From contig OZ035960.1 in NCBI GenBank assembly GCA_964034945.1, positions 45,204,502 to 45,268,501 on the forward strand: a stretch of 64,000 nucleotides of DNA. The letters are read 5' to 3'. Below the pieces are notes generated by a model, which saw only the letters and a list, made by a program, of their open reading frames with translations, made no database searches and was not told the origin of the DNA. Position 1 is the first letter of the stretch. Each line of letters opens with the position of its first letter. Positions 33,794-43,450 of this stretch are shown piece after piece. The DNA comes from Chrysopilus asiliformis. Its lineage: Eukaryota > Arthropoda > Insecta > Diptera > Rhagionidae. The translations under genes were made by a program, and so were the position numbers.

Positions 33794-36421
33794 TTAGTAT
33801 TTCGTTCTTTTTGGGTTTATATTATCATTTGTGTATGTCCGTTTTCGTTTGCGTGTGTTTATCTCGTTGTGCAGTATTGCGCAATACACTGCTGAAATGT
33901 CCTGTGTGTCACGTTTAATGTTGTATGTGTCCTCTGTGTATATGTGTAATGCTTCTGTTGTGAGTCGTTTGTTGTAGTTTGTTTGTGTTGCGAGTATTTT
34001 CGTGTTGTCAAAGTCTGGTTTGTGTTTGTGCGTGTTACAATGTTCGACTAATGCGGTATGTGGAGTGTTGTTTATGACGTCACCAATCCTTTTTAAATCA
34101 TTTTTGTGGTTGTTTATACGTTTTTCTAGGTATTGTTTTGTTTGGCCTACGTAACTCAAATTGCACTCTTCCCCTATATTTGGATCGCCCAAGCACGGGA
34201 TTTTGTATATTATATTTGAACGTTTTTGTTTAGGTGTAGGATCTTTTAAATTAGTGTACAGACTTCGAAGTATGACTTTGTTCCGATATGCTAATATTGT
34301 GTTTTTTGTATGTTGTTTTAATGTTTTTGCGATTTTTTCTGAGGTTCCCCTGATGTATGTTATGCTCCTGTACATTGGGCTATCATCGGGTGTCTCAATG
34401 CGGGTCTGTGGGGAGTCATTCTGTCTTCGATTATTATTATTTCTAGTTTTAAGTAATGAGTTTATTATGTTCTGTGGATAGTTGTTTTTGGCTAGTATAT
34501 TTTTTATTAATTTTACGTTCTTTTTGTGAAATTTGTTAGAGCTAATGGTTAGGATTGTGTTTATTAATTGTCTAGCAGTGTTTAGTTTCTGAGTGTGGGG
34601 GTGGTGGGAGAGATAATTGAGGATGCGATTTGAAGTGGATGGTTTTTGGTACCAGTCCGTGTCTATTTTATTATTGTTGTTTCGTATTGCTAGTACGTTA
34701 AGGTATGCTAATCTATTGTGTTGTTCTATTTCGTGTGTGAATTGAATTTTAGGGTGGAAGTTATTTAATTTTTCTAAGGTGTCTTGTATTTGATCTTTAG
34801 GTATAATGGCGAAAATATCATCTACATACTTTACAAATAATTTAGGTGTATAGTTTAGAGTTGGAATTACGTCTTGCAATAATTTTTGTGTAACAATATC
34901 GGCAATTATGGATGATAATGGGTTGCCCATTGGCATACCATAGATTTGCTGATAGAAAGTTTTATCTGCGGTAAAGTAATTCGCGTCTATTAAACAGAAC
35001 TTCAATAGTTTTAAGAAAATGTCTTTAGGTATGTTGGTGTTTTGCGTTATTATATCCCATTTTTGGTCAATTATATCTATAGCGAGTTTAGTTGGTATAC
35101 TTGTAAATAGTGATATTATGTCAAAACTTATCATGGTTTCTGTGTTGTTTATTTCTAATTTAGACAACTTTTCTTTAAACGCTATCGAGTTTTTTATATT
35201 GTGTTCGTCATTGTTGGTGATTGACTGAAGGGTATGAGCTATCATTTTCGACATGTACGATCCGGGTGTATTCATCGTTGACACTATTGGTCTTAGGGGT
35301 ATGTTCATTTTGTGGGTTTTAGGAAGGGCGTATAATTTAGGTGCTATAGTGTTATAATTGGTCATTTGATATTTCTCATGTATGTTTATATATTTGTTTT
35401 CATATAGGGATCTACTGTAGGTGTTGTTCAATAATTGTAATCGGGGTGTGGGGTCCTTATTTAACTTTTGATATGTGTTCCTGTCTTCTAATAGAGAGTT
35501 CAGTTTGTTGAGGTAATCTTTTTTATACATAAATACTACGGATTTACTTTTGTCACTAGAAGTAATAATAATGTCTTTGTTATCCCGAATGAATGATTTT
35601 GTGTTATTTACGATTCGTTTTATTGTTGTGTCTATTGTTAATTGTTTTAGGTTCGGTTTTAGGTTTTTGTTGTTGGACACAATGTTAGCAAATTTTGTTC
35701 TTACTATGTCTTTCGATTTGTTATCACTAATAGTTTTTATAACTTCTTCGACGTCTGCAATAATCTCAATGATTGGGAAATCCTTGTCATTTGGGGGTAG
35801 TGCAAATTTAGGTCCGAGAGATAGTAGCCAAATGATTTCGTTGGGAATGGTGATGTCAGTTAGATTTGTAAACATTTGGTTATCTGGTATTATATTCAAT
35901 TCTTCGAGTAATTGATTGTGCAACTTATCGAACTTTTTATGATGTAACGTCGTTAGTGTATTAAATGTTTTGTCATATGTGTATTTTTGAGTGGTTAGAA
36001 ATTCGTGTGCGATGTCGTCGGGCAAGTTCTGTAAGATTTGTTCTTGTAATTCGTATAGTATTTCGTCATTTTTAAATGTGAGAGCACATTTTTCTCGTAT
36101 GATTATGTTTAATAATTTTTTATGGAAGTGATTGAAGATGTTTGCAATATTGTTATTATACTCACTGTTATTGATTATAATGTCTCTGACTGTATTGGTG
36201 CTATTTTTCAGAAAATTCGGAATGATGGCGTGTTGTCTGCAACGAAGTAGGAAGTTCCTGGATGTTTTTAGTTTGGCTATTGTTTGTATCTGTTTTGTGT
36301 ATTGTTTTAGTAAGTTGGTATTATTTAGTCCAAATTGGATCTGTATTCGGGAATAAAACCCTGTGTTGATTATGCCCTCAACTGGAGATTGAAATCTGTG
36401 TGGGTTGACCGCTGTGTTCAT
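33794..36421 (-). CDS. Penelope-like reverse transcriptase with GIY-YIG endonuclease, 875 aa
   Basis: This intact ORF would copy the element RNA into DNA and nick the target. The N-terminal ~360 residues are basic, Asn/Lys-rich and helical. The reverse transcriptase includes LYALPKTHK near residue 365, PLRPIVSTMNTPGSYMSK after it, GMPMGNPLS, and the catalytic YVDD at about 532-535. A linker leads to a GIY-YIG nuclease with CNLSYVGQTKQYLEKRINNH near residue 757 and an ALVEHCNTHKH block. A Cys pair (IPC..., EEC) precedes it, as in Penelope/Poseidon proteins. The length is normal for the family and no stop or frameshift is present. The ATG lies inside the upstream pLTR. The AT-rich codon use differs from the host exons. 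Confidence 0.93.
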   Translation of the reverse strand: MNTAVNPHRFQSPVEGIINTGFYSRIQIQFGLNNTNLLKQYTKQIQTIAKLKTSRNFLLRCRQHAIIPNFLKNSTNTVRDIIINNSEYNNNIANIFNHFHKKLLNIIIREKCALTFKNDEILYELQEQILQNLPDDIAHEFLTTQKYTYDKTFNTLTTLHHKKFDKLHNQLLEELNIIPDNQMFTNLTDITIPNEIIWLLSLGPKFALPPNDKDFPIIEIIADVEEVIKTISDNKSKDIVRTKFANIVSNNKNLKPNLKQLTIDTTIKRIVNNTKSFIRDNKDIIITSSDKSKSVVFMYKKDYLNKLNSLLEDRNTYQKLNKDPTPRLQLLNNTYSRSLYENKYINIHEKYQMTNYNTIAPKLYALPKTHKMNIPLRPIVSTMNTPGSYMSKMIAHTLQSITNNDEHNIKNSIAFKEKLSKLEINNTETMISFDIISLFTSIPTKLAIDIIDQKWDIITQNTNIPKDIFLKLLKFCLIDANYFTADKTFYQQIYGMPMGNPLSSIIADIVTQKLLQDVIPTLNYTPKLFVKYVDDIFAIIPKDQIQDTLEKLNNFHPKIQFTHEIEQHNRLAYLNVLAIRNNNNKIDTDWYQKPSTSNRILNYLSHHPHTQKLNTARQLINTILTISSNKFHKKNVKLIKNILAKNNYPQNIINSLLKTRNNNNRRQNDSPQTRIETPDDSPMYRSITYIRGTSEKIAKTLKQHTKNTILAYRNKVILRSLYTNLKDPTPKQKRSNIIYKIPCLGDPNIGEECNLSYVGQTKQYLEKRINNHKNDLKRIGDVINNTPHTALVEHCNTHKHKPDFDNTKILATQTNYNKRLTTEALHIYTEDTYNIKRDTQDISAVYCAILHNEINTRKRKRTYTNDNINPKRTKY

Positions 36422-36569
36422 GTTTGTTGATTTTTGTAAATGGGCTTATCGGTCCTTTGAAATAAAACCAGAGATCTTTTTGGTTCTGATCGTTATATTT
36501 ATGTTATGTTTATGTTAAATAATCCGACGTTTCGATCGTGTATACGATCATCTTCAGGCTGTTTTTAAT
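36396..36569 (-). repeat. pLTR, upstream (5') copy
   Basis: The direct-repeat partner of 33359-33532, offset by 3037 bp. It contains the ORF start codon at 36421 and the second hammerhead-like motif. The upstream end meets the inverted partial copy at 36570. Confidence 0.9.
36524..36558 (-). ncRNA. hammerhead ribozyme-like motif in 5' pLTR
   Basis: Same sequence and orientation as the motif at 33487-33521, with CTGAAGA, a GATCG/CGATC stem and GAAACGTCGG. Its sense orientation in both pLTRs fits processing of tandem transcripts. Confidence 0.65.
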
Positions 36570-37700
36570 CACCACCCACCACCCCCACACTCAGAAACTA
36601 AACACTGCTAGACAATTAATAAACACAATCCTAACCATTAGCTCTAACAAATTTCACAAAAAGAACGTAAAATTAATAAAAAATATACTAGCCAAAAACA
36701 ACTATCCACAGAACATAATAAACTCATTACTTAAAACTAGAAATAATAATAATCGAAGACAGAATGACTCCCCACAGACCCGCATTGAGACACCCGATGA
36801 TAGCCCAATGTACAGGAGCATAACATACATCAGGGGAACCTCAGAAAAAATCGCAAAAACATTAAAACAACATACAAAAAACACAATATTAGCATATCGG
36901 AACAAAGTCATACTTCGAAGTCTGTACACTAATTTAAAAGATCCTACACCTAAACAAAAACGTTCAAATATAATATACAAAATCCCGTGCTTGGGCGATC
37001 CAAATATAGGGGAAGAGTGCAATTTGAGTTACGTAGGCCAAACAAAACAATACCTAGAAAAACGTATAAACAACCACAAAAATGATTTAAAAAGGATTGG
37101 TGACGTCATAAACAACACTCCACATACCGCATTAGTCGAACATTGTAACACGCACAAACACAAACCAGACTTTGACAACACGAAAATACTCGCAACACAA
37201 ACAAACTACAACAAACGACTCACAACAGAAGCATTACACATATACACAGAGGACACATACAACATTAAACGTGACACACAGGACATTTCAGCAGTGTATT
37301 GCGCAATACTGCACAACGAGATAAACACACGCAAACGAAAACGGACATACACAAATGATAATATAAACCCAAAAAGAACGAAATACTAATAACCATATCG
37401 ATGTTTGCAGTAACTGTTATTATTCTCTTTAACTTTTGTAACCGTCCCAGTGACGTCGTGTTTAATTTATTCAATCTGTTTTCTTGTTTTTATAATTTTA
37501 CGATGTCAAACAATTTTGATTTATTTCTTTTCATTTTATTTATCATTGTCAACCAGTGCTTAATGTAATATACAAATAGTTTCCATAAAACAACACAATG
37601 TAAGTAGAAATAACTAAAACTAAGTAAAATAAAAGAATTGTAATCCATCCATTAAAAACAGCCTGAAGATGATCGTATACACGATCGAAACGTCGGATTA
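36570..37700 (+). mobile_element. 5'-truncated inverted Penelope-like copy
   Basis: Plus-strand copy of the last third of the element. The 3' part of the ORF ends at the stop at 37387-37389, and its open frame reaches back to 36538 only because it continues into the abutting pLTR. The 3' UTR follows, then a pLTR start with a third hammerhead-like motif, cut off at GGATTA where the target duplication begins. It contains the whole GIY-YIG region but no reverse transcriptase core, so it cannot act alone. The protein is identical to residues of the full copy from HHPHTQKLNTARQ onward. Confidence 0.9.
37662..37696 (+). ncRNA. hammerhead ribozyme-like motif, inverted copy
   Basis: Identical core (CTGAAGA, GATCG/CGATC stem, GAAACGTCGG) in the truncated plus-strand copy. 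It sits at the very end of the insertion, next to the target duplication. Confidence 0.6.
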
Positions 37701-37839
37701 TTTATTACTCAATGTTGAAATGTTCTTTTGTGCATCCAAACATTTTTATCTAAAAACTCACTCGCAATAGTGATTCAAACACAAAAAAATTCACGATTTC
37801 GACATGTGGGTTGGTCCACTCTAGCTTTTAACGCCTCAT

Positions 37840-38942
37840 ATGATAGTTTGATTTTTAAAAAACTTTTGCATTAAACTAGCGCAATAGATATTCTTAGATT
37901 TTTAAATATGAAGAAAAAGTTTATATGGAGGAAAATGGTATGTTACTTTGTCACTTTTAAGATGTATCATACGTCATATTTATGAATATGAGAATACACA
38001 TTATGCTAGTTTTTGAAACAATTTAAACTATAGATTTGGAAAATTTGAAAAATTGTTCCTATTAGCTTCTGGGTGAGGAAGTTAGAATGGGAACAAGTAG
38101 GAAATACATTGAAAAACCACACGGAAATTGAATGGTGCTAAATTTTAGGGTATAAAAAAGTTGATGCTAGTATAAAAAATTATTAAAAACTAATTTTATT
38201 ATTACCGTCGAACTTCGATAACTCGAATCTAAAGGAGGATAAAATTCGAGTTATCGAAAAATTCGAGGGTAGCAAGGTTCGACTGTATTTATTGACTTTT
38301 TTTTAAAAACTTACATTTTTTTCATATGAAGGTAAAAAGTTACATCGTTTTTTAGACACCGGCAATATAGGATGATCCTTTGGAACGACTTTTTCTGCTT
38401 TTCCCCAGACTTCACGTTTTTGAAACACCATATTTGGAATAAAGTTTTATCAAAATATAAATTGTGGTTAATATGAAAAGTTTTTCCAAAAAAGAAATAA
38501 AATTGACGGCTAGGAATACTTTGATTCAAAACGACAAGAAAGTAGAAAACTCTTCTTTTTTTAATTTAAAAAATAAAAAAAGTATGCTGTGTAAAAGTGG
38601 AAAATACTGAACTTCGTGAAAAACGTTGGCTTTATTTTTAAAACAAAAAAAAACTGAAAAAAATCAAAGTTTATTAAAAAACTAAATTTTAGTAATTTTC
38701 GACCAAGGACTTTATATTTTTATACCATCTTTATTAAGTTCAAAATTTGTTTTAGTAGCCAACAAAATTTTTAGCAACTTCTGAGTCAAAAAAAATGACA
38801 CAAGAATCTGAAAACAACACAAGAATCAGATCTACTTCTGTGGAAAGGTAACAATTTCAGAATTACAACTCGACTGGTTAAATAACTTATTTCAATAATT
38901 AGAAATAAAGCCGATGGTTTCTTTGTTCGGCAACGAGCAGGC
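37840..38942. other. stretch without recognised genes
   Basis: AT-rich. It holds only the 81-bp pogo-type micro-element at 38205-38285. A coding frame for the next gene is open back to 38886 but starts at ATG 38943. Confidence 0.5.
38205..38285. mobile_element. 81-bp pogo-type micro-MITE
   Basis: CCGTCGAACTTCGATAACTC at the left and, reverse-complemented, CAGTCGAACCTTGC plus TTTCGATAACTCGAA at the right. TA flanks both ends. The TCGATAACTCGAA core and the CAGT start match pogo/Tigger-type termini. One base at the left terminus is mutated. Confidence 0.65.
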
Positions 38943-39740
38943 ATGAGAAGTTCCAGACATTCGCTTTTTTCTCCAAGCCAAAAAAGCATCCGTAGTCGAT
39001 CAGCGTCATTTTTGCCGCCTTCAAATCTTGCGACCGGAACTGACACCCGTCCATTAGGGGTCAATTATAACTCATCCAGAAGTCGAATAAACGTTCCGAA
39101 TGTAACCAACGATCTTATTGAATCGACAGATTCCTATGATGATCGTCGATCGGTTACATTCAAACCATATGCACACGAAGAACCGGAACAATTTCAATCG
39201 AAGATGCGACTTTCTAGTATACATGACTTTGGAAATCATCTCGACCACAATGATGGATTTGATAATCATGTGAGTGGTATAAGTGGCACCAGCCACCATA
39301 CGGATTTTGAACCTCGTAAGAGTGGTTACGGAAGCAGATCCTTTCACCGTCCAAGTACTATGGGATATGGGCAAGATTTTCGTGCTACTATGGCTAGTTT
39401 AGGACCTGCTTGTGAGCCGACAGTACTCGACGCTGATTGTGGGATTGATGCTTCGCCAACGCCATCTTTTGGTCCAATGAGGACCTCATTTGCCCCATTA
39501 AGACCATCTTATGACCCGTTAGGGGCGTCTTATGGTCCTTATCAGCACAGTTATCATCCACCGCAATGCCCCTGTACACAACGTTCGCCATATCAAGATC
39601 GGGAAATGGGTTTCTCGGGGAACATCATTCCTTTCAATAACGGTCCGCATTTTATTCTACAACCAGCGCCATGTCCGCAACCCAAGCCAGATAATGGTCC
39701 CCGCTATTCAACATTTGGCAATTCTTCGAATTATTTTTAA
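38943..39740 (+). CDS. Ser/Pro/Tyr-rich protein, single ORF or last exon (unassigned)
   Basis: Encodes 265 residues. The N-terminus is basic and Ser-rich (MRSSRHSLFSPSQKSIRSRS). A polar middle is rich in Asp/His (DRRSVTFKPYAHEEPE). A C-terminal stretch near residues 175-205 has loose repeats of the form S-F/Y-x-P-x-x (PSFGPMRTSFAPLRPSYDP, then GASYGPYQHSYHPP). No membrane segment or known domain is visible; it looks intrinsically disordered. The frame stays open upstream to 38886. Both TTAG|AAATAAAG and GAGCAG|GCATG are acceptor-like, so this may be the last exon of a larger gene. AATAAA lies about 25 bases after the stop. Its higher GC than the surroundings supports coding. I cannot name the family. 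Confidence 0.65.
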   Translation: MRSSRHSLFSPSQKSIRSRSASFLPPSNLATGTDTRPLGVNYNSSRSRINVPNVTNDLIESTDSYDDRRSVTFKPYAHEEPEQFQSKMRLSSIHDFGNHLDHNDGFDNHVSGISGTSHHTDFEPRKSGYGSRSFHRPSTMGYGQDFRATMASLGPACEPTVLDADCGIDASPTPSFGPMRTSFAPLRPSYDPLGASYGPYQHSYHPPQCPCTQRSPYQDREMGFSGNIIPFNNGPHFILQPAPCPQPKPDNGPRYSTFGNSSNYF

Positions 39741-39761
39741 AATGTTTTCTTAAAATTAAAG

Positions 39762-39775
39762 ATTTAAATAAAAAT
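39762..39775 (+). terminator. polyadenylation signal
   Basis: TTTAAATAAAAATT shortly after the TAA at 39738-39740 contains AATAAA in the right place to end the 38943-39740 transcript. Confidence 0.5.
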
Positions 39776-39855
39776 TAAATATTAGTTCTACGAATTTATT
39801 GTTGTTGTTTAGTTTCAAGGAGGTGAGACCTATAAACTACAACCTTGTCTATATA

Positions 39856-39955
39856 CAGTAGAATCCCGATAATTCGTATTTCAAGGGACCAGCAAATTCA
39901 TACGAATTAGCGGGATATACGAATTATCGGGGTACGAATTATCGAGATTCTACTG
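39856..39955. mobile_element. 100-bp pogo-type micro-MITE with TA duplication
   Basis: CAGTAGAATCCCGATAATTC at the left and GAATTATCGAGATTCTACTG at the right are near-perfect inverted repeats. Each is directly flanked by TA (39854-39855 and 39956-39957). The termini are of pogo/Tigger type. It sits about 115 bp past the stop of the preceding ORF. Confidence 0.85.
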
Positions 39956-39957
39956 TA

Positions 39958-41948
39958 GAAGATTCATTTTTTTCTGTTCAGTTAAAATTTTTGCCTCATA
40001 TTTCATTTTTACGCCGATCTAGATGAGTAATGATTAAAACAATTTTATGAAAATTGGTATGTATATCTGATTCTAAAAAAATGTACCAAAAACGACATAA
40101 AAAATTAAGTGTGACGCCTGACAGCCGCCATTTTGCTTCTTGGTGTATACATATGTACGCAGTGTCATCAGAGTTACGTATGTGTGCTAAATTTCAATCA
40201 TATATGCGGAAGTGTGTCAAAATTCGGTTACAAGATTTGACCTTAGTGCGAATGCACACGCTTCTTCTCGTCGCGGCGACTTTTAGTCCTCAAAATGCCT
40301 TTCCGACGTACACGCTTCTTCACTTTTTAGTAAAAAAAAACAAGCGATCGCTCATGTGTATGTGGTTCTCATATATGTGTTGTATTTCCAGCTCATTCCC
40401 TTACTAGCTAGCATCGAGGCAACATCAATTGCCAAAATAGAAACTGCCAACAATAGAAGAATAGGGACTGGTAATTTGTTATTTACCTACCTACCTGAAA
40501 AATAAAACTACCTGCAATTGCTATTTCACTATTTGCATTCAATTTTTGTTTATTTGGGGTATGTTTACTAGTCGGTGGCTAAGCACCGACTGACTCAATG
40601 AAATTACGCACACATGCATGCTGACATGCTACACGAGCGATTTCGTTTGTGTGCGTAGAAGAAGACGTGAAGAGTGGCGACTTTTCTCCTCTTGCCGCAC
40701 TCGTTTCTTTCCCACAATTTGGTGAATTTGCGGCATGCTGATGACCGAAAGTTGCTTCGTGTACGTCGCCAGTTACAGACGCAAAAGCAAGCTAAAAAAA
40801 AGCTTTTAATCTCATTTGAAAAAGCAGTAAAAAAAAAGTTTGGAACATTATTTTGCAGAACTTCTCCATACATCATATTCCAATCTGAGTGTCTGTTGAC
40901 TAGTTACATCATTACAAAACTGCGGTCGTGTTTGTTGAGGCTTAAAATTAACCACGGGTCAAGAGCTAGTATACTCGTACTATAAAATCAATACATGTTG
41001 ATTTGTCGGTCCAATTTTTTAATTGCAGAGTATACCCTCAAGCGAGCTATAAAAAATTGATCTTGTGTCAATAAGTGCGGTTTGCATCAACGAAACTTAG
41101 CAACTTATGTTTTTAAAAAATTTATATGCGTCACAGAATTTCTAGCGATTAAACAGACCTAACCATAACTAATTATTTTAAGAACAGTATGCGAAAACGG
41201 CCCTAAAACTATTTAAAAATTATAATTTCACAAAAAAAAACACACGATTTATTGAAAATTTGTGATTTATTTTCTGTTTAAATAAGGAATTATCACATTT
41301 TAAAACAAGTATATTTCTTAATTTTGGGTGGTAGGTAGTATTAATTCATATTTATTTTTTATTTCAATTTCAAAGTCAAATATTTTTTTCTTACTACAAT
41401 ACAATCATAAAACAGATTATTATTATTAAGTATTCCATATTTTAATATTTTTGCTGATTATTAAGACAGAAGGTTTCTTCAACCTTTAATTCAAACAAAA
41501 AGTATTTCATCCATATTGTAATTGCTGGGTCGTTTTGGACAAGTCATTTTCTACGATTATGTTGATAAAAAAAACAGTAACAACAACACGTATAACGAAC
41601 CTTGTCGAAAACGACATGACAATCGCAATACGGATGTTAATTTCGCTTTAAATATCTATATATATTAAATATAGGGACGTTTATGCAACTAACATCTACT
41701 TTCCTTTAAAAAAAGAAAAGGGGAAAAAATAAATTCTGTTACTTATTTTTCTTTTAGCTGGTTGCAGCATAAACTTACACGTGTAGATTATTTTAAAAAA
41801 ATAGTAATAGTATTGATCAATTATTAGGGAAGTTCACAGAAGCTATTTATTATCGTCGTAAAATAGTATTATTTGTTAAAGTTTTGTAAACAACAACAAA
41901 ATACACGGCAACATTTTTTGCAACTTTAACACAATTTTTTATGTATTA
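39958..41948. other. stretch without recognised genes
   Basis: No protein assigned. A perfect small hairpin, AGTCGGTG-GCTAAG-CACCGACT, lies at 40571-40592. A phrase of the type CGTGAAGAGTGGCGACTTTT (40665) resembles CTTCTCGTCGCGGCGACTTT (40264), hinting at an old duplication. Otherwise AT-rich. Confidence 0.4.
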
Positions 41949-42523
41949 AGGTGGGTTTAGAAACACGAGCATTTTCATTTTTACTGGCAAAGTGAGTGAA
42001 ATGCCAGATTTCTTATGACTTTTTCACCAAGTGAGAAAGGGACGGGAAACCACTCAGTAAAAATTTTACTGGAAATTTTGCTTGCATGTAGTGGTTTTAC
42101 TATCCATAATTTTCGTCGACGATAGGAAAGTTATGGCAGTAAACAACAACAAACACATTGGACTTCCCCGCCCTGCCAGCAAAATGTTACCCCTGAATTA
42201 TGGGGAATTATGGCAGCCAGCAAAAGTAAGGTTAAGTTCGATGTTTATTTGAAAGCTACGCATTTTAAATGGAAACGGGAGGTAATAATAATTATGTTAT
42301 TAATTATAACATCACACAAAATGATTTTGTTAGGTGAAATTGAAGTGCTAACAAACGTATTGCTGTGAGAAGGTGATGTGCAGTGACAGTTCACCATAAA
42401 GTGGAAGGGAAAGTACGTGTGAGACACTGATGTGATCGACTTTTTGCGCACGTAAATTTGAATTTCGCTATCCCGCTCACTTTGCCAGTAAAAATGAAAA
42501 TGCTCGTGTTTCTAAACCCACCT
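41949..42523. mobile_element. 575-bp MITE with 48-bp perfect inverted repeats, TTA duplication
   Basis: The ends match perfectly for 48 bp, starting AGGTGGGTTTAGAAACACGA and reading in to GGCAAAGTGAG. TTA directly flanks both (41946-41948 and 42524-42526). The duplication is of PIF/Harbinger type. Perfect arms imply recent movement. The 68-aa minus-strand ORF inside has no known domain. Confidence 0.9.
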
Positions 42524-42548
42524 TTAAGCGCTTGGTGTGAAATATAAA

Positions 42549-42600
42549 GCTGTGCTTCGGCATTAAAGGATCTTCCCTTAAGCTTTGGTTTATTGTTTTA
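42549..42600 (+). repeat. recurring ~60-bp motif, copy 3
   Basis: AAAGCTGTGCTTCGGCATTA, then AAGGATCTTCCCTTAAGCTT. Same motif as at 6650 and 27860. Confidence 0.55.
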
Positions 42601-43094
42601 ATTTGGGTGTTTAGTGAAAATAATTAGAGTGGTTTCCGAAAAGAAAAAAACAGATAAAGTGTAAAAATGTTAGTGAAAATCTGGGTATCTTTTCGATTTT
42701 ACTACAGCCGCGAAAAAGTGCGTTCACGGTTTGGTGCACAACTTTAACAAATAATACTATTTTACTACGATAACAGCTATTTTAATAACAAATGTGATTA
42801 CCCTTAATCTGAAATTTAATTTTATAACTTTTTGTTGCGTGAAATGAAAACATGTTTTAACGTTTTTATAATGAGCTATGCTTTTAAGACTATATAAAAA
42901 AATTGACACACAAATCTAAAATTGGAAACCAAATGAAGGTCCAGAATTGCTAGAGAACTGGAAGAAATTGTGGAACATCTGTTCTGCATCGCAATCTGTA
43001 ATAAGATAAAATAAATTTCATTAGTACAGTGTTAATATTTTTAATATTTTTTTGTTTAATTAAATTATAACGCGACAATAAATACAAGAAGCCT

Positions 43095-43450
43095 TAAGGT
43101 AAAGATACACGACGAGAGACTTTGGTCTCTGGTCTCCAGGGTACAAAAGGCAAAAATCTCCAAAGTGTATACACGATCACAGACATTTAAGTCTGGAGAT
43201 CAAAAAATAGATCTCCGGAGACGTTTACTAAAAAGTCTCTAAAAGCAAAGTCTCTGGAGTGCATACACGACGCAGGTATCTCGTTCCAAGCTTAACATTG
43301 GGAGATCTTTTTGACATTTGGTAATTTTTGATTGGTGTTGTGTTGTGAAATTTTTCGAGTTGTGAATATTTTTATTAAAATGAACGGAGGAAATGAAAAA
43401 ATTACAGCAGCAATAGCAGCACTCATAATTTTGCGAAGAAGGCAAAAAAA
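43095..43450 (+). mobile_element. Harbinger-like element remnant (left part)
   Basis: Starts near TTAAGGTAAAGATACACGAC, with repeated TCTCYGGAGA/TCTCTGG words and the phrase ATACACGA at about 43105, 43170 and 43264. From 43380 it encodes MNGGNEKITAAIAALIILRRR and KK, resembling the N-terminus of Harbinger transposases (Ala/Leu run, then Arg-rich). It is interrupted by family A copy A3. Text with the same GTCTCCGGAGACC words resumes at about 44507-44575, so the element was split. No right terminus was fixed. Confidence 0.45.

Larger units (their letters stand above)
33346..37713 (-). mobile_element. Penelope-like retroelement, composite insertion with 13-bp TSD
   Basis: A full minus-strand unit (ORF 33794-36421 between two direct pLTR copies) is joined head-to-head to a plus-strand 5'-truncated copy (36570-37700). 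The whole block is bounded by the 13-bp direct repeat TTTATTACTCAAT at 33346-33358 and 37701-37713, so it entered as one event. Partial inverted copies joined to a full copy are characteristic of Penelope-like elements. The two ORF copies are identical in protein over their shared ~275 residues, so the insertion is recent. Confidence 0.9.
33234..37839. mobile_element. inverted-repeat element interrupted by the Penelope-like insertion
   Basis: A perfect 36-bp inverted repeat lies at 33234-33269 and 37804-37839. It begins ATGAGGCGTTAAAAGCTAGA and reads inward to GACCAACCCACAT. Removing the Penelope-like insertion (33359-37700 plus one target copy) leaves only about 250 bp, so this was a small MITE. 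Superfamily and target duplication are unclear. Confidence 0.7.

Noticed and set aside
34161..36356. Several plus-strand ORFs opposite the Penelope-like ORF (and the mirror ORF at 36702-37022)
   Set aside because: Shadow frames of the AT-rich retroelement ORF; no domains, and duplicated only because the element is.
40571..40592. Hairpin AGTCGGTG/CACCGACT as a terminator or RNA element
   Set aside because: A single 8-bp stem with no context; expected by chance in 64 kb and not meaningful as a terminator in an animal genome.
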